A stretch of DNA of 64,000 nucleotides from assembly GCA_019694395.1 (NCBI GenBank), contig JAIBCC010000001.1, positions 248,001 to 312,000 of the forward strand. Reading direction: 5' to 3'. Positions 50,237 to 59,083 of the stretch are shown here, piece by piece (within the stretch, counting starts at the first letter, position 1; each line of letters opens with the position of its first letter). Under the pieces are notes generated by a model, which was not told where the DNA came from, did not search any database, and saw only the letters and a program-made list of their open reading frames with translations. This stretch comes from Pyrinomonadaceae bacterium (GTDB lineage: Bacteria > Acidobacteriota > Blastocatellia > Pyrinomonadales > Pyrinomonadaceae). A program made the position numbers and the translations under genes.

Positions 50237-51286
50237 CTACTCTTTGACCAGCCGAAAACCTAGCCCGTAATTGCGATCAACTGCTGAAAAATTGTCCCGA
50301 TTGGCAGAGCGTAAATTGTTTGCATTTTCATACCAACAACCCCCTCGATTCACACGAGCAGAGCCGGCTGCCGCTCCTATTGGATTAGTTTGAGCAGTAT
50401 TTGGATAATTTCCATACCAATCTTGAACCCACTCCCAAACATTTCCATACATATCATACAATCCCCAAGCATTCGGTTTTTTACCTCCGACATCGTGAAT
50501 CTTGCCGCCGGAATTATCATTAAACCAGGCAAAATCATCAAGTAAATTTTCATTATTTCCAAAACTAAATTTGGTTTTAGAACCGGCTCTCGCAGCATAT
50601 TCCCACTCTGCCTCTGTTGGCAATCGGTATTTCCCTTCATTTTTCGCATTTAATTTGCTGATAAAATCTTGGGTTTCCTCCCAACTCACCCGAATGACCG
50701 GTTTATTGTCGCCAAAAAACTCTGTTGCTAACTCATTCATCCCATTTGGAAGGCTTCCGGTTATGGCTTTCCATTGCCCTTGTGTTACTTCATATTTTCC
50801 CAAATAAAATGAATTGGAAATAGTAACACGATGCTGAATTTCATCCTCTTTTCGACCAGCTTCCGAAGTTGGTGAACCCATCACAAACGAACCTTTCGGA
50901 ATTAATACAAACCCCATTCCGAATGAATTGTTAAAAGTATTTGGACTGCTATTTTGACTATTTTCCTGTTCTGATAAAGCGGGAGAATTTTGCCGTATCA
51001 CCTCTATCAAATCATCAGTTGCCGAAGCTTCACGCAGAAGGTCTTCGCGTTCGGGTGTTAAAGGTTTATCAAGTTTACGTTGTTTTATTTGAATTAACAG
51101 CCAACTTATCAACTGAGTTTTGTTTTTGAAGACGCTATTCGGCAGTTTAGTATTTAGAGCTGTGATAATTTCGGGATAAGTCAAGGGTTTTGTTTGAGCC
51201 TTAACAATTTGCAGATTTGAAAGAAAAACGGCTGTAGCCAATAAAAAGCCCAAGTTCAATACAAAAGCCGATCGGGAATTTTTCAT
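50237..51286 (-). CDS. Secreted SUMF1/formylglycine-generating-enzyme-like protein
   Basis: 349 residues. A signal peptide (about 1-30, LGFLLATAVFLSNLQIVKAQ) precedes a helical 80-residue domain (TYPEIITALNTKLPNSVF ... ELLREASATDDLIEVI). The SUMF1 fold is at about 125-349: FVLIPKGSFVMGSP, YEVTQGQWKAITG, YRLPTEAEWEYAARAG, NAWGLYDMYGNVWEWVQDWY, NRGGCWYENANNLRSANR. Only one Cys (in RGGCW) is near the active site, where true formylglycine enzymes have two, so a role as binding scaffold or in another Cys/His chemistry is likelier, as for many bacterial SUMF1 domains. The next gene upstream is also secreted and in the same direction. Confidence 0.85.
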   Translation of the reverse strand: MKNSRSAFVLNLGFLLATAVFLSNLQIVKAQTKPLTYPEIITALNTKLPNSVFKNKTQLISWLLIQIKQRKLDKPLTPEREDLLREASATDDLIEVIRQNSPALSEQENSQNSSPNTFNNSFGMGFVLIPKGSFVMGSPTSEAGRKEDEIQHRVTISNSFYLGKYEVTQGQWKAITGSLPNGMNELATEFFGDNKPVIRVSWEETQDFISKLNAKNEGKYRLPTEAEWEYAARAGSKTKFSFGNNENLLDDFAWFNDNSGGKIHDVGGKKPNAWGLYDMYGNVWEWVQDWYGNYPNTAQTNPIGAAAGSARVNRGGCWYENANNLRSANRDNFSAVDRNYGLGFRLVKE

Positions 51287-51356
51287 AATTAAAAATCCTT
51301 TTATTATTGTCCGAAGTGCCGAATAGCTTAATTTTTTAGCCCAACAAACCGCTGCC

Positions 51357-52058
51357 TCACCGTTGTAATTCCTGAAAAACTATACTGTGTTTTTCGGCAG
51401 GTTTCACCAGTCCATAGCCCGGAATATATTTGACCGAAAACTTTTGACCGTCAATCACAACCGTATAAATGCGGTTTTCGGAGTCAAATGCCTTCCAGGT
51501 CCCGCGTGAGCCATCAACAGTTTCAATCGTGCCGTCCGCCAGGAATTTGGTTGCGCCGTAAGTATTCACTTTCGACTCAAAGGTGCGGATAATCGGATCC
51601 TTGGTAGTTTTTAACTCATCAAAATCCACATCTCCTGCGGCTTCAATCTCATATTCTCCACCCATTCGGATCAGATTCTGATTTGGCGGGGAAACTTTGA
51701 CGATGATTTTCATCCTGGTTTTTACTTTATCCGCCGTAAAGGTAGCCACAGGTGAGTTTTTATTCGCGGTTACTACTTTGGTAACTTGCCAAGTCTTTTT
51801 TTCGTCATAGAGAGTAATGGTCAAAACGGTATTTAATTGTGCACCATAGAGAGTCTCAGCTTGTTTGAACTTGACGGTCAAACGGTTGTTTCCGGGAGTT
51901 GCATAAAAATACCAATAATGGGTGCCGACCAAACTATCTGAAATTCCTTCGTTTATCCCTTCTTTCAAAGGATATGGATCATCAGACCTTAATGACTGAG
52001 CTGCGATAGTCATCACTGCCATAATAAAGAATGTAATCAATAAACTTAATTTTTTCAT
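51357..52058 (-). CDS. Secreted protein of unknown function
   Basis: 233 residues with a signal peptide (1-20, LLITFFIMAVMTIAAQS). The mature part is beta-rich. Segment 25-135 resembles a jelly-roll (GTHYWYFYATPGNNRLTVKF, TVLTITLYDEKKTWQV, KIIVKVSPPNQN), the pattern of PPC-type pre-peptidase or carbohydrate-binding domains, though the call is tentative. Segment 155-225 is a small beta unit (GTIETVDGSRGTWKAFDSEN, VVIDGQKFSVKY). No catalytic motif. It lies between a SUMF1 protein and a Ser/Thr kinase, all on the minus strand, with 70 and 211 bp gaps. Confidence 0.6.
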   Translation of the reverse strand: MKKLSLLITFFIMAVMTIAAQSLRSDDPYPLKEGINEGISDSLVGTHYWYFYATPGNNRLTVKFKQAETLYGAQLNTVLTITLYDEKKTWQVTKVVTANKNSPVATFTADKVKTRMKIIVKVSPPNQNLIRMGGEYEIEAAGDVDFDELKTTKDPIIRTFESKVNTYGATKFLADGTIETVDGSRGTWKAFDSENRIYTVVIDGQKFSVKYIPGYGLVKPAEKHSIVFQELQR

Positions 52059-52269
52059 TTTCCTAATTCCTCTCTTGAGTGATTTTTTAAGAAAAAAATA
52101 TCATCTCTATTTTTTCAAGCGTCAATTGTCAGAAAAACAGTTGGCTTATTAATCGTAAAATTATCTCTAACAGAAATAGACGTGCATTAAAATCACAATT
52201 TGCCAAGCGAAAAAAATTATTCTGTAACTTTTTTCGGTTAAAAGATTTACTTAAAACTCCTGTCGGTTA

Positions 52270-53799
52270 TTACCCACAACTATTAGTAAATACACAGTTT
52301 GGGTCTTTTTGTGGGTTGGGAGTCTTTCTTATTGTCGGCGTTTTGGTTGGTGTATTAACGATTTTTTTGTTTATTGTAGGAGCTACTGTTGGTTTGGTTG
52401 GCTCAGGTTTGCTCTGAGTCGGTAAGGGTGTAATAGCGGCATTGGTAATTGGAGTAGCTGTAGAAGTTGGAGTCGGAACTGTTTGATTTGTAAATGATTT
52501 ATTTGAAACAGTTGAATTTGTGGTTGGGATAGCTAACCAGATCACTACCAGAATTCCGCTAATTGCCAGTATTCCAATAAAAATTGACGGAAGTAGCCAA
52601 CCGGTTTTTCTTTTTGGCTCTAACGGCTCATTTAACAAACCAAGCTTAATTGGCAGCACTTCCGTTACTGCTTGCTGTTCTGCATTTAGGTAAGACGGTG
52701 CAGTAAATTCGGGGTTTGAAATACTTCCGGTAGAATAAGTTGCAGAAAAATTTTCACGTTTAGAAAATTGAGTTTTGAGAGGCTGAATCGGTAAAACTTC
52801 AGTCGGTGCTTCAATTTTCAGGTTGTTCTCAGCAACGGTTTCGGCTTGTGATAAATCTGTTGTCTCTAAATTTTCTGTTTTTGCCTCATTAATCGCTACT
52901 TTCAAGGCTTTTTGCATTTCGAGTGCAGTTGAAAAGCGTTGGTTTTGTTCGATTGACATTGCTTTCAGCAAACAATTTGAAACCGAACTTGGAATGAGCG
53001 GATTTAAGGTTTTTGGATTCGGCAAAGGGTCAGTTTTTCCTTCCCAAATTTCCAGGATTCTTTTGGTCGCGTCAATCGGCGCAACATTAGTCAGAAGATG
53101 ATAAAAGGTTCCGCCAAGTGCATAAATGTCGCATCTGGCATCAGTATCTTGACTTAAAACAGCTTCGGCTTTTTCCTGATATTTAAGGAGAATAAATTCC
53201 CGAAAAGTTGGATCAATCACTCGCAAAAGCTGTTCGATTGGCGAATAATTGAGCGTTGCGCCAACAAAAGTTTGTTTCGTAAAGGTCGACGAAGATTTAT
53301 CGCTGCTCCGTGCAATCCCAAAGTCAAGCAGTTTGATACGGCGGCGAATATTTAGTTTTAGATTCTGCGGTTTGATGTCGCGGTGGATAATCGGAGGTTT
53401 GAGATTATGCAGATAATCAAGTGCATCAAGCAGTTGATCCATCCAATTAAGAACATCCTCCAGCGGAAACGGCTTTCCGCGATTATCCAGCATTCCCGCC
53501 AAATCCTCGCCTTCAACCAATTCCATCACCAAAAATTGCCGGTCAATTTCTGAAAAGTAATCGCGGACGTAAGGAACAGCATCGTGTTTGGACTTGGCAA
53601 GTGATTTTGCTTCTCGTTCGAAAGCTTTGCTTAAAATCTCTCTTTGCTTTTCATTAACCGAATCAAAGATTATTTCTTTAAGGGCAATCGGTTCACCAAA
53701 TCTTTCGTCAATGGCTTCGTAAACTGCTCCCATTCCTCCCGCACCGAGCTGACGGGTGATTCGATAACGTCCCTGCAAAATCTGATTTTTGGTAAGCAC
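52270..53799 (-). CDS. Membrane serine/threonine protein kinase (PknB-like)
   Basis: 509 residues. The kinase domain spans about 12-300: P-loop LGAGGMGAVY (18-27), catalytic Lys41 in IALKEI, HRD at 139-141 in IIHRDIKPQNLKL, DFG at 159-161, and an activation segment with SSTFTKQTFVGATLNYSPIE. A linker rich in acidic and Thr residues (probable phosphosites) leads to one membrane helix (about 403-425, LLPSIFIGILAISGILVVIW). A short Pro/Thr-rich outside tail follows, ending in a two-Cys tip (NCVFTNSCG). No PASTA repeats. Substrates are unknown; the adjacent SUMF1 and secreted proteins may belong to the same signalling set. Divergent from phoH. Confidence 0.92.
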   Translation of the reverse strand: MLTKNQILQGRYRITRQLGAGGMGAVYEAIDERFGEPIALKEIIFDSVNEKQREILSKAFEREAKSLAKSKHDAVPYVRDYFSEIDRQFLVMELVEGEDLAGMLDNRGKPFPLEDVLNWMDQLLDALDYLHNLKPPIIHRDIKPQNLKLNIRRRIKLLDFGIARSSDKSSSTFTKQTFVGATLNYSPIEQLLRVIDPTFREFILLKYQEKAEAVLSQDTDARCDIYALGGTFYHLLTNVAPIDATKRILEIWEGKTDPLPNPKTLNPLIPSSVSNCLLKAMSIEQNQRFSTALEMQKALKVAINEAKTENLETTDLSQAETVAENNLKIEAPTEVLPIQPLKTQFSKRENFSATYSTGSISNPEFTAPSYLNAEQQAVTEVLPIKLGLLNEPLEPKRKTGWLLPSIFIGILAISGILVVIWLAIPTTNSTVSNKSFTNQTVPTPTSTATPITNAAITPLPTQSKPEPTKPTVAPTINKKIVNTPTKTPTIRKTPNPQKDPNCVFTNSCG

Positions 53800-53880
53800 T
53801 TTCTCGGTTAAACTAAGACTTAAAGAATTATTGACTAACTATTTCTAAATTACAAGATTTTTTTTACAATCAAATTTCCT

Positions 53881-53908
53881 TTGCAGAATAATAACTTTAG
53901 GTTAAAAT
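53881..53908 (+). promoter_or_regulatory. Possible promoter of the phoH operon
   Basis: TTGCAG (53881-53886), 16 bp, TAAAAT (53903-53908). Start of transcription would fall within about 10 bases of the phoH ATG, which has no Shine-Dalgarno, so the mRNA may be nearly leaderless. Confidence 0.4.
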
Positions 53909-53921
53909 TAGCCTTTGTTTT

Positions 53922-55967
53922 ATGAGAAAAATTGAATTACCTTTACGCGCTATTGAAACACTTTTTGGTGTCAACGATGCAAACCTTAAATATCTTGAAT
54001 CAATCCTTGCGGTTCAGATTCACGCTCGCGGAAACGATTTAGCAATTGACGGCGAACCAAATGATGTAATTACAGTTGAAAGAATTTTACAGGACTTTTC
54101 CGACCTTTTTAACGAAGGAAACACCTTTACTGACAAAGAATTGCGTGATGCTTTTCGTCAGATAGCCGAAGACCGCACTTATTCTTTCCGTGACCATTTC
54201 ACTAGATCACGATTTAATCCTTCGGGTAAAAAAGCAATTGCGGCAAAAACTGCTACACAGCGCAAATATATCGAAGCAATCCAAGATCACGATTTGACTT
54301 TCGGAATAGGTCCGGCGGGAACCGGCAAAAGTTTTTTGGCAGTGGCAATGGCAGTGCAAGCCCTTTTTAATAAACAGGTTGACCGCATCATTTTAACCCG
54401 TCCGGCAGTTGAAGCAGGTGAAAAACTTGGATTTTTACCCGGAGATTTGCAGGATAAAGTTGATCCGTATCTGCGTCCGCTTTACGATGCTTTGTTTGAT
54501 CTGGTTGATGCCGAAAAAGTAACCAAAATGCTGGAAAAACGGATTATCGAAGTTGCTCCGCTGGCTTTTATGAGGGGCAGAGCGCAATCCTTAGACAGTT
54601 TGTTAATGACTCCGACAGGCTGGCGCAAAATGGGCGAGATTAAAGTTGGTGACGAAGTAATTGGTTCAGACGGAAAACCAACCCAAATTCTCGGCGTTTA
54701 TCCGCAAGGCAAAAAACAAGTTTATCGAGTCACAATGACTGATGGTTCAAGCACAGTTGCTTGTGCTGAACACCTTTGGCAAGTCAAAACTATGGAAGAA
54801 AAACGTCGGAACAAACCCGCCAGAGTTTTGCAAACTCAAGAAATGATTGGTAATTTCCGACGAAATCATCAATACCGATACGAACTTCCTTTGTTATCTG
54901 CGCCTGTTGAGTGGAATTTTGAAGAAGTTCCGATTGAGCCTTATTCATTGGGATTGTTGCTTGGTGATGGATGTATTACAGGTAAAACTTCCCCAAGTTT
55001 TAGCACAACCGACCTTGAATTGGCTGCATCTTTAGAATTTGCTTTGTCGGATTTAAAGGTTTCACTCAAACAAAAAACCAAAATTGATTATGTAATTTCA
55101 AAATCGCCGACTTTTAAAAATGGCGGTTCTGCACCTAATTTGTTAAATGAAGGTTTGCGAAAATTGAATTTACTTGGAACAAATTCGGCAACTAAATTTA
55201 TTCCCAAATCTTATCTTTATAATTCTGCGGAAGTTAGGATTGCAATTTTGCAGGGTTTGTTGGATACAGACGGAGGACCGGTTAAACAAAAAGGGCGAAC
55301 TTGCAGAATTCAATACGCAACTACCTCGGAACAATTAAAAAATGATGTAATCTTTTTGGTTCAATCGCTTGGAGGTGTCGCATATTGGCGCAAACGAAAA
55401 GCCGAAGGAAGAAAACCCGGATTTGCAAATGGTCGTCCCGTTCCTTATAAAAATGACGCATTTACTTTGGATATCCGATTGCCGGAAAATATTGAGCCTT
55501 TTAGATTACAGCGAAAAGCAAACATTTACAGAGAATTTGGTGGTGGTCGTCCGATGCGTTTTATCAAAAATATCGAATTGATCGGCGAAACCGAAACTCA
55601 ATGTATCAGCGTCGCGGCACTTGATTCGCTTTATGTAACAGATGATTTTATCTTGACGCATAACACCCTTAATAACGCTTTTATCATCCTCGACGAAGCC
55701 CAAAACACCACCGGGGAACAGATGAAAATGTTTTTAACCCGCATCGGATTCGGTTCGAGAGTTGTCGTGACAGGCGACATTACGCAAATTGACTTGCCGC
55801 GCGGACAAAAAAGCGGATTAAAAGAAGCAGAGCGTGTGTTAACAGACATTCCTGAAATAGAATTCGTTTATTTCACTAAAAAAGATGTCGTGCGTCATCG
55901 TTTGGTGCAGTTGATTGTCGAGGCTTACGAAGAACAATCAAGTAAAGAGGATGAAAATCAACCGTGA
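53922..55967 (+). CDS. phoH: PhoH-family ATPase interrupted by an in-frame intein
   Basis: 681 codons; the host protein (residues 1-220 plus 582-681, 320 residues) is a normal PhoH-like (YbeZ) ATPase. The N-terminal part (1-100) is the RNA-binding-like extension. Walker A is GPAGTGKS (130-137), the [16 protein letters not shown] block is at 160-175, and Walker [11 protein letters not shown] at 586-595, with [12 protein letters not shown] after it. The intein (221-581) sits between FMRGR and TLNNAF, immediately before Walker B, in the most conserved part. Unless spliced, ATPase function would be lost. PhoH works with YbeY in rRNA and ribosome metabolism; ybeY is four genes downstream in the same operon. 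Confidence 0.95.
   Translation: MRKIELPLRAIETLFGVNDANLKYLESILAVQIHARGNDLAIDGEPNDVITVERILQDFSDLFNEGNTFTDKELRDAFRQIAEDRTYSFRDHFTRSRFNPSGKKAIAAKTATQRKYIEAIQDHDLTFGIGPAGTGKSFLAVAMAVQALFNKQVDRIILTRPAVEAGEKLGFLPGDLQDKVDPYLRPLYDALFDLVDAEKVTKMLEKRIIEVAPLAFMRGRAQSLDSLLMTPTGWRKMGEIKVGDEVIGSDGKPTQILGVYPQGKKQVYRVTMTDGSSTVACAEHLWQVKTMEEKRRNKPARVLQTQEMIGNFRRNHQYRYELPLLSAPVEWNFEEVPIEPYSLGLLLGDGCITGKTSPSFSTTDLELAASLEFALSDLKVSLKQKTKIDYVISKSPTFKNGGSAPNLLNEGLRKLNLLGTNSATKFIPKSYLYNSAEVRIAILQGLLDTDGGPVKQKGRTCRIQYATTSEQLKNDVIFLVQSLGGVAYWRKRKAEGRKPGFANGRPVPYKNDAFTLDIRLPENIEPFRLQRKANIYREFGGGRPMRFIKNIELIGETETQCISVAALDSLYVTDDFILTHNTLNNAFIILDEAQNTTGEQMKMFLTRIGFGSRVVVTGDITQIDLPRGQKSGLKEAERVLTDIPEIEFVYFTKKDVVRHRLVQLIVEAYEEQSSKEDENQP
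54582..55664 (+). mobile_element. Class 3-type intein with LAGLIDADG homing endonuclease, inside phoH
   Basis: 361 residues from Ala221 to Asn581. The Hint N-block is [20 protein letters not shown] and the B block CAEHLWQV (His284, Trp286). The LAGLIDADG motifs are LGLLLGDGC (343-351) and [10 protein letters not shown] (443-452). The F block is [14 protein letters not shown] with Cys561, the G block DDFILTHN, and the first extein residue is Thr582. The N-terminal Ala in place of Cys/Ser, with Trp in block B, Cys at F4 and Thr at +1, is the W-C-T set that defines class 3 inteins, which start splicing through the F-block Cys. The two endonuclease Asp residues are both present, so homing may still be possible. 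Confidence 0.85.
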
Positions 55968-56431
55968 ATAATTCAATCATAGAAAAAATTGATAGAGTTT
56001 TTCTATTTCTTTCAATCGGTTTTACAGGTCTTGTTTATTCTGTCATTGTAAGTTCCAAATTTGGATGGGATCTTGTAATGACATTTCAAGACCTTTTTGA
56101 TGATTTTGATAGAAATCTCTTAAAAATCTGTCCTTTATTGATTTTTTTCTCATTCTTACTGAGTTTTGGTCTTTTTTTCAAAACAAAAAATAATTATCTC
56201 TTTACAACTTTAAGCGGCTGCCTTTTAGCAAGTATTTCAGCCTTTTGTTTTGCCCAAGTCTTTGCTTGGTATCATACAAAAAGCCAACATCTTCACATAA
56301 CAAACGTTGTTATTGCTCCATTAATTATGGGAAATTTTGTCTCAGTTATATTAATGTCAACTTCCGCTTTTTGTTCTTTAATTATTCGATTATTTGTGGA
56401 ATTATTTTTCAAAAAGAGCTTTTTGCCATAG
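55964..56431 (+). CDS. Polytopic membrane protein of unknown function
   Basis: 155 residues from a GTG that overlaps the phoH stop by four bases. Four hydrophobic helices alternate with short loops ([73 protein letters not shown]). No motif or family is recognised. It is translationally coupled to phoH, and the following gene starts 17 bp later, so it is part of the phoH-ybeY operon; such membrane genes are not usual there. Confidence 0.55.
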   Translation: MNNSIIEKIDRVFLFLSIGFTGLVYSVIVSSKFGWDLVMTFQDLFDDFDRNLLKICPLLIFFSFLLSFGLFFKTKNNYLFTTLSGCLLASISAFCFAQVFAWYHTKSQHLHITNVVIAPLIMGNFVSVILMSTSAFCSLIIRLFVELFFKKSFLP

Positions 56432-56448
56432 CTTGAATCAGAAGGAAG

Positions 56449-56964
56449 ATGAAAATAACGTCTAAATATTCGATTGATGATTGTGTTTTTATAGCTAATC
56501 AAATTAATCAACAAAATAAAGTTAAAGCAAATTTTTGGGTTCAACTTTACTATTACTTTGTTTTTGCTAATTGTTTCGCTCTTTCCGCTTTCCTGTTTTT
56601 TTTAGGATATTATTTGGCAGGTTTCATTCTTTTCTTGATTAACCTTTTTTTCATTATATTTCTAAGCGACAAAATTAAAAATGAGAGTTATAAGACTTAT
56701 TACGCCAATTTCTTTTCCGGCGATGAATATAAGGAAACTGAAATCGAGCTTTTAGAAGATGGAATTAGTTGTAAATCTATTGACGGAGATTCATTCTTTC
56801 GTTGGCAAAACCTCAGAGAAATTGTTGAAACACCAGATAAAATTTACCTTTTTACCAAATCAAACGGAATAACTGTTGCCAAAAACTCATTTGAATTTGA
56901 AACGCAAATGCAGGATTTTCTCATTTTTGCCAAGGCTCGCGTTCCGCAAAATTTACTAAAATGA
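56449..56964 (+). CDS. YcxB-like membrane protein
   Basis: 171 residues. Two adjacent membrane helices (about 30-75, FVFANCFALSAFLFFLGYYL and GFILFLINLFFIIFLS) are followed by a cytoplasmic C-terminal domain with the YcxB pattern: EIELLEDGISCKSIDGDSFF-RWQNLREIVETPDKIYLF, then ITVAKNSFE. The fold resembles a PH-like beta domain. Function of the family is unknown. It overlaps the endonuclease V gene by 4 bp (ATGA), so it is co-translated with a DNA-repair enzyme inside the phoH-ybeY operon. Confidence 0.65.
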   Translation: MKITSKYSIDDCVFIANQINQQNKVKANFWVQLYYYFVFANCFALSAFLFFLGYYLAGFILFLINLFFIIFLSDKIKNESYKTYYANFFSGDEYKETEIELLEDGISCKSIDGDSFFRWQNLREIVETPDKIYLFTKSNGITVAKNSFEFETQMQDFLIFAKARVPQNLLK

Positions 56965-57464
56965 TTACAGCTTTTGATACTCACTATATTAACGATGATG
57001 CAACAACGGCTTGCGTCTGCTTTGAAGATTGGACTGATGCCGTTTCAACTCAGGATTTTGTTGAAATTACGCATAATGTTGCGCCGTATGAACCGGGCAA
57101 ATTTTATAAACGTGAATTGCCGTGCATTGTTTCCTTGCTCCAGAAACATAATTTACAGCCCGAAGTAATCATAGTTGACGGTTATGTTTGGCTGGATGAA
57201 AACCAAATCGGTTTAGGCGGACATCTTTACAATGAATTGGGCGGAAAAATTCCTGTCATTGGAGTCGCTAAAACTAAATTTAAATCACATTCAAAGGTCA
57301 AAGAAGTGTTGCGCGGGAACAGTCAAACTCCGTTATTTGTTTCGGCAATCGGAATTGATTTGGATGAAGCCGCACAACATATCGAAAATATGCAGGGAAA
57401 CTTTCGTCTGCCGACTTTGCTCAAAAAAGTTGACCAACTTTGCCGCAGAATTGTTACAATTTGA
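56961..57464 (+). CDS. nfi: Endonuclease V (deoxyinosine 3'-endonuclease) family protein
   Basis: 167 residues, shorter than E. coli Nfi (about 223), because the N-terminal helices are missing. The metal centre is kept: Asp6 in AFDTHY, Glu52 in FYKRELPC, Asp73 in VIIVDGYVWL, followed by LGGHLYNELG and VIGVAKTKF with the conserved Lys104. EndoV nicks DNA or RNA one base 3' of deaminated adenine (inosine). The reduced N-terminus resembles short EndoV relatives. Located three bases before ybeY and coupled to the gene upstream; the RNA theme (PhoH, YbeY, perhaps inosine-RNA cleavage) suggests joint RNA surveillance, but this is inference. Confidence 0.82.
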   Translation: MITAFDTHYINDDATTACVCFEDWTDAVSTQDFVEITHNVAPYEPGKFYKRELPCIVSLLQKHNLQPEVIIVDGYVWLDENQIGLGGHLYNELGGKIPVIGVAKTKFKSHSKVKEVLRGNSQTPLFVSAIGIDLDEAAQHIENMQGNFRLPTLLKKVDQLCRRIVTI

Positions 57465-57467
57465 AAT

Positions 57468-57893
57468 ATGGTCGAAGTTATAAATCAACAACGAAAAATT
57501 AAGATTGAAACTAAAGATTTTGAAGATTTTGCCAACAATGTGACGAAAAAAATTGCCGATGGTAAAAATTGCACCATTGCTTTTGTTTCCGATTCTAAAA
57601 TAAAGGAATTAAATAAAATCTTTCGCAGCAAAGATTATGCGACTGATGTGCTTTCTTTTCCATATGAACCGGATCAATTTGATTTTCTCGAAACGGAAAA
57701 TTTTATCGGAGATATTACGATCAGCCTCGAAACAGCACAGCGTCAGGCAGTTGAAAATTCACTTCCTTTTGAAATCGAAATCAAACAATTGATCTTACAC
57801 GGAATTCTGCACCTGCTTGGTTATGACCACGAATCTGACAGCGGCGAGATGAATGAGCTTGAATTAAAATGGCGAAAGCAATTGAAGATTTAA
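57468..57893 (+). CDS. ybeY: rRNA maturation endoribonuclease YbeY
   Basis: 141 residues. It has the zinc signature HGILHLLGYDHE (H-x3-H-x5-H), preceded by TDVLSFPYE and IGDITISLETAQRQA, all hallmarks of the family. YbeY acts in 16S rRNA 3' maturation and 70S quality control in the cytoplasm. The first 40 residues are the usual alpha/beta lead-in. It is the last gene of the phoH operon; the usual direct phoH-ybeY neighbourhood is here stretched by three inserted genes. A convergent lipoprotein gene begins its end 16 bp away, without an obvious terminator between. Confidence 0.95.
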   Translation: MVEVINQQRKIKIETKDFEDFANNVTKKIADGKNCTIAFVSDSKIKELNKIFRSKDYATDVLSFPYEPDQFDFLETENFIGDITISLETAQRQAVENSLPFEIEIKQLILHGILHLLGYDHESDSGEMNELELKWRKQLKI

Positions 57894-57908
57894 ACTTCGT
57901 CAGGCGAT

Positions 57909-58286
57909 TTAGTTCGCATCTTTCCAATTTTCAGAACTTTCCAAAATAAGTTTTTCGGGACAGTCCCCACTTATCGCATAACCCACTTTAACTCGATATT
58001 TTTCGTTAGTTGAAAAATCTCTTGTTTCAGGGTATCCAAGTTCCTTCTTTAACTTAGCTTGTCTTAGTTCTTTGGGCGCGTCAGGAACATCAGGAATAAA
58101 TGTGCCATAGATAGTTCTTTGATTATGCCGCCCGTCAAATTTGGAATAAATATCGTCAATTATCAAAACGCCCTTGTATTGTTTGGCTCTACAACCATTG
58201 ATGGTTACTTCGTCATTTGCACAAGAGATCAAAAATAAACAATTAAACAAAAGTAGTAATCCTACAATAAATAAATAATTTCTCAT
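57909..58286 (-). CDS. Small lipoprotein of unknown function
   Basis: 125 residues. The N-terminus is a lipoprotein signal (LFIVGLLLLFNCLFLISC|A, lipidated Cys near 22). The mature part is a short beta-rich domain (INGCRAKQYKGVLIIDDIYS, IYGTFIPDVPDAP, KYRVKVGYAISGDCPEKLIL) with two further Cys that may form a disulfide. No family recognised. It is followed upstream on the same strand by the META-domain protein; both are small exported proteins and may be expressed together, with 111 bp between them. Confidence 0.6.
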   Translation of the reverse strand: MRNYLFIVGLLLLFNCLFLISCANDEVTINGCRAKQYKGVLIIDDIYSKFDGRHNQRTIYGTFIPDVPDAPKELRQAKLKKELGYPETRDFSTNEKYRVKVGYAISGDCPEKLILESSENWKDAN

Positions 58287-58397
58287 AATTTTTATTTTCC
58301 AGTTATCGTGGCGGAAAAAGCTAAAAATCTAGTTTCAAATAAAATAATGCAGGAATAATTGATTAATTTTTATTGATTACCCTTGCATTTTTCCTTT

Positions 58398-58799
58398 TTA
58401 CTTTGTCTTTTCAAAAACCAGAACAACACCTTTCTCATTATTTTCAATAAAAAGTTTCCCCTTTATTATTTTCGCGGTTTTTGCGTTTTGCAGACCATGA
58501 AAAAATGTGTTTTCAAAATCTGTAATTTCTTCGCAAAGCATAGTATTTGAAATAATTTTGGTAAATTTAATTTTGTTAGATTTACCCATTAAATAACTTC
58601 CCCAAAAACCATTACATCCGCCGCTGCCGCTAATTTTATTATTCTTGCTGATATTTAAAGTAATAGAAGCGATAATCTCAATCTGATTATTCACTCCGTT
58701 TTGCAATGAGGAAAGCTCCCACTTTCCAATTATTTCCTGTGCAGAAATCGAAAAAACAAAAAACAAACTGAAGATCAATAATAACAATAGCTTTTTCAT
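58398..58799 (-). CDS. META/HslJ-like domain secreted protein
   Basis: 133 residues. A signal peptide (1-20, LLLLLIFSLFFVFSISAQ|E) is followed by one META domain: IIGKWELSSLQNGV, ITLNISKNNKISGSGGCNGF-WGSY, and IISNTMLCEEITDFENTFFH, then LFIENNEKGVVLVFEK. The GGCNGF-x-G and T-x-x-x-C signatures are those of HslJ/META proteins, linked to heat and novobiocin response in E. coli. The short length means it carries only this domain. It lies upstream of a small lipoprotein gene on the same strand. Confidence 0.82.
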   Translation of the reverse strand: MKKLLLLLIFSLFFVFSISAQEIIGKWELSSLQNGVNNQIEIIASITLNISKNNKISGSGGCNGFWGSYLMGKSNKIKFTKIISNTMLCEEITDFENTFFHGLQNAKTAKIIKGKLFIENNEKGVVLVFEKTK

Positions 58800-59083
58800 A
58801 TTAATTTATTCTTGAAAAATCCTTGATCGTGACTTTTTTACATTTGTTACTCACAAATTTAGAAAGATTCTTTTACCCAAAACTTGCAGCAATTTGAAAA
58901 AACCATTTAACAATATTCATTTGTTATTTGTTTTTTCTATTTTGTTATTTGTCAAAATTACTTTGTTATATAACAAAATTACTTTGTTTTAGATAAATTC
59001 GATTTTGTTTTATATCAATTTCATTTTGTTTTATTCCAAAACCATTTTGATAAATAAAGATATTATTTTTATTTCAAACAATC
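58800..59083. other. Gap holding the second 21-bp periodic array
   Basis: Apart from the periodic repeat at 58916-59060 this gap contains only AT-rich sequence that should include the promoter of the META-domain gene. No terminator for the paralogue at 59084 was recognised. Confidence 0.5.
58916..59060. repeat. Degenerate tandem array with strict 21-bp period (TTTTGTT words)
   Basis: TTGTT recurs at 58921, 58942, 58963, 58984, 59005 and 59026, with a last variant (TTGAT) at 59047: every step is exactly 21 bases. Two neighbouring units share AAAATTACTTTGTTATATAA, others diverge to A/T-rich sequence. No frame runs through it. The period equals that of the array at 18595, though the words are unrelated. 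Confidence 0.8.
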
